7,325 bases of DNA from Oscillospiraceae bacterium (lineage in GTDB: Bacteria; Bacillota; Clostridia; Oscillospirales; UBA929). Under the pieces are notes generated by a model, which saw only the letters and a list, made by a program, of their open reading frames with translations, ran no database searches and was not told the DNA's origin. Made by a program: the position numbers and the translations under genes. This document shows positions 1 through 5,396 of this stretch, in pieces. The first letter of the stretch is position 1. Every line of letters begins with the position of its first letter. The stretch is taken from the NCBI GenBank assembly GCA_031271325.1, contig JAISVY010000093.1:1-7325 (forward strand), read 5' to 3'.

Positions 1-287
1 GCAATCTGCTCCGGGAATCGCTTCAGCAAATCGTCCTCCAAGCGGAAACGCAGGCTTCTGTATTCGGCTTTGAGCATACGCAGCTTCGCCACTTCGTTGT
101 CGAGGTTCATCTTCTCCGCAATCAGCGGGTTGCCCGCGCCTAACGCCTTGATTTCCGCGTAACTCAGCGCCGTTTCGTCCACGTCCTCGCAGGAGCGCAC
201 AGGGGATTTTGAGGACATAACCTGCGCGATAAATTCCTGCTTTTTTTGCACGGTCTGCCAGAGGTAGCTGTCGAACGTACCGTTTTG
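1..287 (-). pseudogene. Fragment of ICE-type SNF2 helicase / DNA methylase
   Basis: The minus strand is open for 95 codons from 287 to the left edge. The translation contains GTFDSYLWQTVQKKQEFI, then SSKSPVRSCEDVDETALSYA, then NPLIAEKMNLDNEVAKLR and RLEDDLLKRFPEQI. I recognise this run from memory as part of the very large SNF2-helicase/adenine-methylase proteins carried by Firmicutes integrative and conjugative elements, downstream of the helicase motifs. Just upstream of GTFDSYLW the family match stops, and an in-frame TGA lies at 288-290, so the N-terminal methylase and helicase portion is missing here. Whether the C-terminal side is intact cannot be told, because the gene runs off the window. 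No start codon or ribosome binding site fits the break, so I read this as a decayed remnant of a conjugative element rather than a functional gene. Confidence 0.72.
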
Positions 288-310
288 TCAAGGTGGCAAT
301 TTAGCGAAAG

Positions 311-349
311 CCCTCACGCCGCAGGTCATGCTGACCGGCGGCGTGAGGG
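311..349 (-). terminator. Strong hairpin, probable terminator of the sugar operon
   Basis: A 12-bp perfect stem (CCCTCACGCCGC at 311-322 with its complement at 338-349) encloses a second perfect 5-bp stem (GGTCA/TGACC) with a TGC loop; one A/G mismatch separates the two. Read on the minus strand the hairpin is followed by CTTTCGCTAAATT, a weak T-rich tail. It lies about 155 nt past the DUF4867 stop and just before the broken helicase fragment. An intrinsic terminator is the simplest reading, but the tail is not a clean T run, so it could instead be a structural repeat or an element end. Confidence 0.45.
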
Positions 350-428
350 TTATTCGCCGTTCGTGTTTTCTTGGTTTACCGCCCCGCGATCAACTGCAGA
401 AACTCCATGAAGATTTGCGTACAACAAT

Positions 429-454
429 GTCGGCCGGGCGATTACCCGTCCGAC
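429..454 (-). terminator. Second, weaker hairpin after the DUF4867 gene
   Basis: GTCGG (429-433) pairs with CCGAC (450-454), and inside it CGGG (435-438) pairs with CCCG (445-448), with one C/T mismatch and a 6-nt loop. On the minus strand it is followed by ATTGTTGT and starts 50 nt after the DUF4867 stop. It may add to termination or protect the 3' end of the transcript. No T run is present. Confidence 0.25.
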
Positions 455-503
455 CGAACCAACAAACCAATACGCCAATTGGGGTCAAAACCAAACCTGA
501 CAA

Positions 504-1121
504 TTACACGCTCACATTTTCGCCCGTAAGCCCGATATACGCTCCGGCTTTCGCCTCCGGCGAATCCGGGTGCGCTATAAGCCATTTATTACAAGCCCAA
601 AGGAGAGCGTCCTCACCGTCAGTTGCCCGGAGGATGTCCGGCTTTTTTGTGTTCGTCCCCTTCGGCAGAACAATGACCACACGGAAGCTTTCGCCGCACG
701 GCGCGTAATGCAGCGTGGTGGAGTATAGTTCCGCCGCCGTCCCTTTAGGGAGCAGAAACGCTTCGACTTTTGACGTATCCAGCTTTCTGTCCGCAATGTC
801 TTGCTGTCTCGCTACCAGCAAGACAACGTCGTCAGCCGCGATGTTGAGTTCACTGCTTCGATGATATTCCAAACAGTTTAGGGAACGGTTCGAGCCGTTG
901 CAATAGCCGACCTGAATCGGCAGCCCGCCAAAAAACCGGTCTCGAAGTTCCGCGCTGACAGGCAAAGCCTCCAGCGCCGCGTCGCCCGGCAGATACACCG
1001 TGCTCCCCGACGGCTTAGGGGTGGACGCGTTCAGTGCGCCGATCAGCGGCGCGAAGTCATATCCTTCGACGACCTTGCCGTATATCCCAAAAGCAGAATC
1101 GGTGACAGATTGAATCTTCAT
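504..1121 (-). CDS. DUF4867 family protein, putative cupin-like sugar enzyme
   Basis: This 205-residue protein has the marks I associate with DUF4867 (Pfam PF16161): GYCNG at residues 72-76, LNCLEYHRSSELNIA at 81-95, LDTSKVEAFLLPKGTAAELY around 114-133 and LHYAPC at 137-142. The family has no established function that I know of. The alternation of His and Glu (H87, E91, E131, H138) in a predicted all-beta protein resembles cupin metal ligands of sugar isomerases and epimerases; that is inference. There is no signal peptide, so it should be cytoplasmic. The ATG at 1121 overlaps the stop of the upstream esterase as ATGA, the reason for preferring it to a TTG three codons earlier (1130). The overlap suggests translational coupling. 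It is the last gene of the GH2-esterase-DUF4867 operon, which fits a role in handling the released sugar. Confidence 0.88.
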   Translation of the reverse strand: MKIQSVTDSAFGIYGKVVEGYDFAPLIGALNASTPKPSGSTVYLPGDAALEALPVSAELRDRFFGGLPIQVGYCNGSNRSLNCLEYHRSSELNIAADDVVLLVARQQDIADRKLDTSKVEAFLLPKGTAAELYSTTLHYAPCGESFRVVIVLPKGTNTKKPDILRATDGEDALLWACNKWLIAHPDSPEAKAGAYIGLTGENVSV

Positions 1122-1750
1122 ATGCCGCAACCATATTTCAGCCAGTACCCGGCCAGCATTGCATGTCCGAGATCTGTGGGATGAACGCCGTCGGAAGCCA
1201 GGCTTTCCGTAGGAACGCCTTTCGCCACGTCACTGGCGAGCAGACCGTCAAGCGGAATGTACACGTCCGCAAACTCATTGGCCAATTCACGTACAGCTTG
1301 GATTTTGGGATCCAAGTCCTCGCGCCATGCCCTGCGGTCGGGAAGCGCGTACAGGACAAACGGCTCGAGCAGGATAATTTTGGTGCGCGGCAGATCCCGC
1401 TTAACCTGCGTTAGCAAAAGACGGTAAGACCGGGAAAAATCTTCGCAGGACGTGGGGTCGCCGTTGTCATACCGCCGCCATACGTCATTGATCCCGATCA
1501 GAACGGACAGCACATCGGGCTTTAACGCCAGCAAGTCGGTTTCATACCGTTCCAGTAAATTCCGCGCCCTGTCCCCCGAGACACCCCGGTTCAGAAAAAC
1601 CGTCCCCGAGCCGGGGAAGAGCGTATGATACACGTCGGCTATCCGTTTGACGTAACCGTCTCCGAGGGAATCGGTATTGCTTCGGTCCCGATTGCAGTCG
1701 GTGATCGAATCGCCTTGAAAGAGAACTGTTTTTGAAAGAAGCGGATACAT
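1118..1750 (-). CDS. SGNH/GDSL hydrolase, Axe2-like carbohydrate acetylesterase
   Basis: This is a complete 210-residue SGNH hydrolase. Block I is FQGDSITDC with nucleophile Ser15. Block II is NRGVSGD with Gly56. Block III is GINDVWRRYD with Asn88. Block V is SDGVHPTDLGH with Asp187 and His190 completing the triad. GDSITDC and GINDVWR(R/Q)YD closely match my memory of Geobacillus Axe2, an intracellular acetyl-xylooligosaccharide esterase, so removal of O-acetyl groups from imported oligosaccharides is the best guess; the substrate cannot be read from sequence. There is no signal peptide or membrane segment. The ATG at 1750 lies 22 bp after the GH2 stop, with GGTAGGGTGA upstream as a modest ribosome binding site. 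The TGA overlaps the ATG of the DUF4867 gene. GDSL enzymes also include thioesterases and lipases, but the WRRYD variant and the GH2 neighbour favour carbohydrate esters. Confidence 0.93.
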   Translation of the reverse strand: MYPLLSKTVLFQGDSITDCNRDRSNTDSLGDGYVKRIADVYHTLFPGSGTVFLNRGVSGDRARNLLERYETDLLALKPDVLSVLIGINDVWRRYDNGDPTSCEDFSRSYRLLLTQVKRDLPRTKIILLEPFVLYALPDRRAWREDLDPKIQAVRELANEFADVYIPLDGLLASDVAKGVPTESLASDGVHPTDLGHAMLAGYWLKYGCGI

Positions 1751-1772
1751 CGGCTTGTTTCACCCTACCTCA

Positions 1773-4022
1773 TTAAAATTCCAGCGTCAGCCCATAGAGC
1801 AGCAGACTGTACCCGCCGCCGGCTGTAACGGTCAGGCGGGAGAGAGATTTCCCCGGATTGACTTCCGCGCGGAAAAGTCCCAGCTGGTATTCCTCCCAAT
1901 TCTTATCATAGGAAAAACGCAGTGCCCGCCCGGTCAGCGAAGCGCGGGGGTCAATGGCGCTGGGACCTTGCAGTCCCAGTACGGTCGCGGTTTCCAGCCC
2001 GTTTCGCAGGGGGATGACTTCCCTTGCTCCGTCTTCATAAGAAACTACATACTCCCCGATCGCTTCCTCAAAACGACCGGAGACAGGCCAGCCATGCCCG
2101 AGGGTGCATTGCCCAATAAACCAAATGGCGCGGGCGGCTTTGCCCGGCAGCAGCATCTCCACAGTCCCGGTTTGCGGGTTTACGATCAGCGGACGCCCCG
2201 CCCGCAAATCAACGGGCAGGCAACCCAACCGGCTGACGGATTCGGGCAGAACAGGACCGCGGGTCAGGCGGCGTTTCTTTTTGAAAAAGTAGCTCATATC
2301 CTGGGTGTGTGCGACGGCTTGCTCAAAAGCGGATTTTTGAAGCGGGGTGTTTGTCCCCGTGAGCGCGACAGGCAGGTAATTCGCGCCGGGTACGCCCGCG
2401 CCCGTGACATGGATGCTGTGCGGAAGCGCTTCTTGTATATTCCGGGCGCTTAGCGCGTGGGCAAATGTAGTATAATTCATTTTCAGCCGCCGGTCAACCG
2501 TCACCAGACCTTCGTTCAAAATGCCGTCCTCACAGGCGGGCGCGCCCCGATTCGCCTCGTAAATATCTTGCCACGCCCAGTAAAACATCCCGGCCAGCGT
2601 CGGTTTCGGCGGCTCATTGCGCGAAAGCCGGAACATTTCATCACAGAACCGCCTGAACAGCGCGGGGTTGTCGTTGACATAGTAACCGCCCCATTCGGTA
2701 AATACAAGAGGTTTGCCAGACAACGCTCCGGCTGCATCCTCCAGAGAACATTCCGGTTTCCCGGATCCGAAGCCCGAGGTTACGCGATCGGGATAGCTGC
2801 CGTAGGGATGGAAGGTATAGAAATCAATTTTTTCCTCGTCAAACCATTCCCGGGTCCGAATTAAATCCATACAGTTCGCGCCGGAGATAAGCCGTGTGGA
2901 ATCGGTCTTGCGGGCGGTCGCGGCAGCGTCCCGTAAAAACTCCTTGGTAAAAACGCATTCGTTGAACGCGAGCCAAAACGCAACCGACACATGGCTGCGA
3001 TCACGGATAATCATCTTTTCCAGCACTTCCAAAGCGCGGTCTGTTATCTCCGGGTTTTCCAAATCCGACCACCAAAGCCCGGGTTCCCCGCTGACCAAAA
3101 GCCCGATCCTGTCCGCGGCGGACAGCACCCGGCAGTCGTGGGGATAATGGACAAGGCGCACGAAATTTGCGCCCATGTCCTTGATCATCCGAAGGTCGTT
3201 TTCAATTTGGGCGTCGGTTTGGGTGAAACCGTCCGCGTCGTTCTGGAGGTCGTGGCGGCAGACCCCCGCGAGAAACAACGGCTCCCCGTTCAGATAAAAA
3301 CGGCTCCCCCGCGCCTCAAAGCGTTTGATTCCGACCTCTCGCTCCCATGTGTCCAAAACGTTTCCGTCTTTCTCAAGAATAACGGTTAATGTATATAAGA
3401 AAGGGTTCTCCGGCGACCACAGGCGGGGCAGGTCGGCAGTTAAGCTTACGCGGCACTCCTCTGTTGTGAAAGCGTGTGTTCCGGTACAGACGGGTTTGCC
3501 CCCGGCGGACAACTCGGCGCGGATAATAACGCCGTCGATGATGCCGTTGATTTTGCTGTCCACGCTGCATTGTGCCGAGAGTAAGTCGTCGGACACCTCC
3601 GCATGAAAAAAAACATCCTCCAGCCATACCGGGGAAACCGTTTCGAGGGTTACCTCTCGGATGATCCCGCCATAGCTCTTCCACCCTTCGGAGGGTCCAA
3701 ACACGGCGGTGATGTCTGACAGGTTTAAGGTCAGCTCGTTGCGTCCTGACAACAGCAAACCGGTGATGTCAAAAGTGTACCGGGAGTATGGCAGCATACG
3801 CCCTAAAATATGTCCGTTCAGGGAGACGATCCCCTCATAGGCGATCCCTTCAAATGTCAGCAGACAGCGTTTGTTGTCTTGAAGCGGCTCCATCTCAAAA
3901 CCACGGGCATATACCGAGTTGCCTACACAGGGATATGAACCGGGGACGGTTCTCTGCTCGGGCTGTCCTTGCGGCAGGGAGAAAGCCCATTGACCGTTTA
4001 GGGAAAGACGTGTTCTGACCAT
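1773..4022 (-). CDS. Glycoside hydrolase family 2, intracellular (beta-galactosidase/beta-glucuronidase-like)
   Basis: This 749-residue protein has GH2 architecture. An N-terminal jelly-roll sugar-binding domain spans about residues 5-135, beginning SLNGQWAF and including FEGIAYEGIVSLNG and SYGGIIREV. An Ig-like beta-sandwich spans about 136-235, with LWSPENPFLYTL at 201-212. A TIM barrel spans about 237-525, with LAGVCRHDLQ at 251-260, acid/base Glu355 in WLAFNE and nucleophile Glu443 in VFTEWGG. Residues 590-749, after a KKKRR linker, form an extra beta-rich domain. The bond cleaved (beta-galactoside, glucuronide, mannoside or another) cannot be assigned. There is no signal peptide, so it acts on imported oligosaccharide. 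The reading frame stays open up to 4169, but the added N-terminus would be translated repeat DNA. The ATG at 4022 has GGAGG six bases upstream and begins right at the domain, so it is chosen. It is first in the operon. Confidence 0.94.
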   Translation of the reverse strand: MVRTRLSLNGQWAFSLPQGQPEQRTVPGSYPCVGNSVYARGFEMEPLQDNKRCLLTFEGIAYEGIVSLNGHILGRMLPYSRYTFDITGLLLSGRNELTLNLSDITAVFGPSEGWKSYGGIIREVTLETVSPVWLEDVFFHAEVSDDLLSAQCSVDSKINGIIDGVIIRAELSAGGKPVCTGTHAFTTEECRVSLTADLPRLWSPENPFLYTLTVILEKDGNVLDTWEREVGIKRFEARGSRFYLNGEPLFLAGVCRHDLQNDADGFTQTDAQIENDLRMIKDMGANFVRLVHYPHDCRVLSAADRIGLLVSGEPGLWWSDLENPEITDRALEVLEKMIIRDRSHVSVAFWLAFNECVFTKEFLRDAAATARKTDSTRLISGANCMDLIRTREWFDEEKIDFYTFHPYGSYPDRVTSGFGSGKPECSLEDAAGALSGKPLVFTEWGGYYVNDNPALFRRFCDEMFRLSRNEPPKPTLAGMFYWAWQDIYEANRGAPACEDGILNEGLVTVDRRLKMNYTTFAHALSARNIQEALPHSIHVTGAGVPGANYLPVALTGTNTPLQKSAFEQAVAHTQDMSYFFKKKRRLTRGPVLPESVSRLGCLPVDLRAGRPLIVNPQTGTVEMLLPGKAARAIWFIGQCTLGHGWPVSGRFEEAIGEYVVSYEDGAREVIPLRNGLETATVLGLQGPSAIDPRASLTGRALRFSYDKNWEEYQLGLFRAEVNPGKSLSRLTVTAGGGYSLLLYGLTLEF

Positions 4023-4028
4023 AGGATA

Positions 4029-4033
4029 CCTCC
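4029..4033 (-). promoter_or_regulatory. Ribosome binding site of the GH2 gene
   Basis: On the minus strand GGAGG stands six bases before the ATG at 4022. It decides the start against the in-frame upstream ATG at 4169, which lies inside a palindromic repeat and has no comparable site. Confidence 0.75.
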
Positions 4034-4038
4034 GGCAT

Positions 4039-4061
4039 CTTGCGGCGCACTGCGGCGCAAG
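4039..4061 (-). promoter_or_regulatory. Hairpin / direct repeat in the GH2 leader
   Basis: CTTGCG (4039-4044) is complementary to CGCAAG (4056-4061) with an 11-nt loop. The same stretch can be read as two tandem copies of TGCGGCGCA (4041-4049 and 4051-4059). It ends a few bases upstream of the GH2 ribosome binding site, where RNA structure or a bound regulator could affect translation or transcription. The role is inferred only from position. Confidence 0.35.
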
Positions 4062-4078
4062 GGGTTGTATATGGGCAT

Positions 4079-4177
4079 GTTGAAAATTGCCCGCGCCCGC
4101 TTGCGATTCCGCGCCATAGGCGCCTGTTCGCAAGCGCTGCGCTCGTTCGCCTTTCAGGCGAACACGCAATTTTCAAC
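4079..4177. repeat. 99-bp palindromic repeat, copy 1
   Basis: The outer arms GTTGAAAATTGC (4079-4090) and its exact complement (4166-4177) enclose a core with two nested structures. Hairpin A is GCTTGCGA closing onto TCGCAAGC, with an inner GCGCC-ATA-GGCGC stem. Hairpin B is GTTCGCC-TTTCA-GGCGAAC. Beyond the arms, TATATGG and CCGTATA partly extend the outer stem. The core closely matches the copy at 7102-7201, but the arms do not. It lies 57 bp upstream of the GH2 start, so it would form a branched structure in the GH2 leader if transcription begins further upstream. There is no coding potential of its own. Confidence 0.8.
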
Positions 4178-4190
4178 ACTCCGTATATGT

Positions 4191-4219
4191 ATTGTAAATT
4201 GCCGTACCCTTCTTGGAAA
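4191..4219 (-). promoter_or_regulatory. Candidate sigma-70-type promoter for the GH2 operon
   Basis: On the minus strand TTTCCA (4219-4214) and TACAAT (4196-4191) are separated by 17 bp, matching four and five of six consensus bases of TTGACA and TATAAT. Transcription would start near 4184 and pass through the palindromic repeat and the hairpin before reaching the GH2 gene, giving a leader of about 160 nt. It is the best candidate I found by eye in an AT-rich stretch, and the -35 box is weak. Confidence 0.25.
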
Positions 4220-4275
4220 TTCCGATTTTTTATGATTTGCTCCGTTATTTTACGCAAAAGGCAAGGTGGTAATAA

Positions 4276-4329
4276 ATGTTGGTTGATTCTCCAAAAGATG
4301 AGCGGTATACTGAACATGAAGCGTTCTAA
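4276..4329 (+). pseudogene. 17-codon ORF with strong ribosome binding site, likely truncated gene start
   Basis: ATG at 4276 follows AAGGTGGTAATAA, a near-consensus ribosome binding site with six bases between its last GG and the ATG. It opens a frame reading MLVDSPKDERYTEHEAF, which stops at TAA 4327-4329. That stop lies inside the TCTAAAAACC end of the repeat element beginning at 4325. The good signal and hydrophilic N-terminus suggest the beginning of a real gene whose remainder was lost when the element arrived. I do not recognise the protein. It could also be a short leader peptide or chance. No continuation of the frame is evident beyond 4586. Confidence 0.3.
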
Positions 4330-4376
4330 AAACCTCCTGTTCGCCGCCAGATACGTCACGCCCTACACGTCTTAAT

Positions 4377-4404
4377 TGTTATCTGTTAACTGTTCGTTGT
4401 TAAC
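4377..4404. repeat. Four tandem heptamers of TGTTAAC type
   Basis: The units are TGTTATC, TGTTAAC, TGTTCGT and TGTTAAC, end to end. Each exact unit is followed by TG and contains the palindrome GTTAAC. Phased repeats like these can be regulator-binding sites or slippage-prone tandem repeats. Nothing in the sequence decides which. Confidence 0.55.
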
Positions 4405-4412
4405 TGCCGCAA

Positions 4413-4495
4413 CATCCCCCGGCGGCATTCACCGCCGCCCCCTTCCGGCGGAAGGGGCAACGAAAAACGAAGCGCGAATCTGCCGAGCGGGGATG
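4413..4495. repeat. Multibranch palindromic structure
   Basis: CATCCCC (4413-4419) can close on GGGGATG (4489-4495). Between them lie two perfect hairpins: GGCGG-CATTCA-CCGCC (4421-4436) and CCCCTTCC-GGC-GGAAGGGG (4439-4457). A further separate hairpin, CCGGC...GCCGG, is at 4535-4551. A closing stem around two hairpins resembles the architecture of the 100-bp repeats nearby, though the sequence differs. It may be structured DNA or RNA of the repeat element, or a terminator-like block isolating the divergent transcripts. Confidence 0.4.
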
Positions 4496-4574
4496 CGTGG
4501 AACCCGCAGGCATAGCGAACCCGCGATCCGCAAACCGGCGAGCGTAGCCGGAGGGTGAAAGATGACCGACCGCG

Positions 4575-4593
4575 GGCGGTTTTAGAGTGACCC
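4575..4593 (+). repeat. Inverted repeat flanking the two-component genes, left copy
   Basis: TTTTAGAGTGACCC (4580-4593), preceded by GGCGG, is the reverse complement of the sequence that starts at the last base of the kinase stop codon (7096-7115), with one substitution and one missing base. The match runs past the element end into flanking GACCC, so it is longer than the shared element arm alone. Confidence 0.65.
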
Positions 4594-4609
4594 AAATAGA
4601 TTTTTCTGC

Positions 4610-4614
4610 GGAGG
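4610..4614 (+). promoter_or_regulatory. Ribosome binding site of the response regulator
   Basis: GGAGG lies eight bases before ATG 4623. It sets the start there rather than at the in-frame GTG at 4587, which falls inside the inverted repeat. I see no convincing -10/-35 pair in the 30 bp between the repeat and this site. Confidence 0.75.
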
Positions 4615-4622
4615 CAATAGCC

Positions 4623-5396
4623 ATGTGTAACATTCTGGTTGTGGAAGATGTGGAAACCGAACGTGACGGAATATGCAACCAAGTATCCCTCGTAGACCCT
4701 TCCTTTTCGGTTAAGAGTGCGCCGAACGGAAAAGCGGCTCTGACCCATATAGAACGGGAAGGCGATACGGATATCATGCTGACCGACATTGAGATGCCGT
4801 TTTTAGACGGTCTGGATCTCTGTGAGCGCGCGTCGATTCTGCGCCCGTCCCTCAAGTCCCTGATTATCAGCGCGCATGATGATTTTGAATATGCCCAGCG
4901 CGCCATCAATTACGGGGTATGCGGATTTCTGCTGAAACCCGTCCTGCCCGCCGAACTGCGGAACGCGGTCTTGAAGGCGTATCAGCTTTGGTTGTCCGGG
5001 CAGGGCAAATCCGGGGAACTCCCTATAAACGGCAGGGAGCAGAGCGAGACGCCCGCGCTGCTGCGGAAAACGATCAGGACAGTGCTGAAGATCATCGAGG
5101 TCGAATATGACCAGAACATTGGTCTCGAATATATAGCCGGGCAGGTATACTTGACGCCAAGCTATCTCAGTGTGCTGTTCAAAAATGAGATGGGCGTCAG
5201 CCTGATCCGCTACATAAACGAGTTTCGGCTTGACAAAGCAAAGACGATGCTGCTGGGGAGCAACCGCCGGATCGCCGATATAAGCCGCCTTACAGGGTAT
5301 CAAAACCTTCCTTACTTCTATACGGTCTTCAAAAACCGTTTTGGAATGACGCCTGCGGAGATGCGCGAATTGGCGGCACGCGGTGAAGTGTCGTGA
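4623..5396 (+). CDS. AraC-type response regulator, YesN-like
   Basis: This 257-residue two-domain regulator has a CheY-like receiver at about residues 2-120: acidic pair Glu8-Asp9, phosphoacceptor Asp55 in MLTDIEMP, the Ser83 switch residue in ISAHDDF, and Lys105 in LLKPV. A linker (about 121-148) leads to an AraC-family DNA-binding domain at about 150-252. Its first helix-turn-helix is around YIAGQVYLTPSYLSVLFKNE, the second around RIADISRLTGYQNLPYFYTV, followed by the family-typical FKNRFGMTPAEMR. All phosphorelay residues are present. It overlaps the kinase gene as GTGA, so the pair is co-transcribed and probably translationally coupled. YesN relatives activate operons for sugar-oligomer uptake and breakdown. 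The divergent GH2 operon is the obvious target here, by inference from position. Confidence 0.95.
   Translation: MCNILVVEDVETERDGICNQVSLVDPSFSVKSAPNGKAALTHIEREGDTDIMLTDIEMPFLDGLDLCERASILRPSLKSLIISAHDDFEYAQRAINYGVCGFLLKPVLPAELRNAVLKAYQLWLSGQGKSGELPINGREQSETPALLRKTIRTVLKIIEVEYDQNIGLEYIAGQVYLTPSYLSVLFKNEMGVSLIRYINEFRLDKAKTMLLGSNRRIADISRLTGYQNLPYFYTVFKNRFGMTPAEMRELAARGEVS

Larger units (their letters stand above)
4325..4586. mobile_element. MITE-like 262-bp element with TCTAAAAACC ends
   Basis: The left end TCTAAAAACCTCC (4325-4337) and the right end GGCGGTTTTAGA (4575-4586) are inverted repeats of one another, with one missing A and one substitution. The left 26 bp (4325-4350) also match the inward-read right end of the 7102-7201 repeat, including TGTTCGCCG. 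The inside holds a heptamer tandem repeat and several GC-rich hairpins and no gene: the open frames across it are translated repeat. It ends 36 bp before the response regulator ATG. Calling it a non-autonomous element is inference from the ends; I see no clear target-site duplication. Confidence 0.42.

Noticed and set aside
376..445. Minus-strand tail reading IFMEFLQLIAGR then stop, possibly the end of a lost gene
   Set aside because: It looks protein-like and lies just before the strong hairpin, but the frame is closed by a stop about 20 codons upstream and I recognise no family.
504..1130. TTG start of the DUF4867 gene at 1130
   Set aside because: It adds only three residues. The ATG at 1121 gives the usual ATGA overlap with the upstream gene and is the more likely start.
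1755..2453. Plus-strand open frame of 232 codons
   Set aside because: It lies entirely antisense to the GH2 gene apart from a few bases, has no domain pattern and no ribosome binding site. It is a high-GC shadow of a strongly supported gene.
4023..4169. N-terminal extension of the GH2 protein (start at 4169)
   Set aside because: The 49 extra residues are translated repeat and hairpin. The ATG at 4022 has GGAGG at ideal distance and matches where the GH2 domain begins.
4079..4177. tRNA, riboswitch or CRISPR reading of the branched repeat
   Set aside because: It lacks tRNA anticodon and T-loop signatures, matches no riboswitch motif that I know, and has no spacer-repeat periodicity.
3895..4359. 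Minus-strand frame of 154 codons across the GH2 start and the repeat
   Set aside because: Its C-terminal part overlaps the GH2 N-terminal domain in another frame and its middle is translated palindromic repeat.
4376..4558. Plus-strand frame of 60 codons in the intergenic region
   Set aside because: It runs through the heptamers and GC-rich hairpins, lacks a ribosome binding site, and its composition reflects the repeat.
4386..4909. Two minus-strand frames of 120 and 169 codons
   Set aside because: They are antisense to the response regulator receiver domain and extend into repeat DNA.
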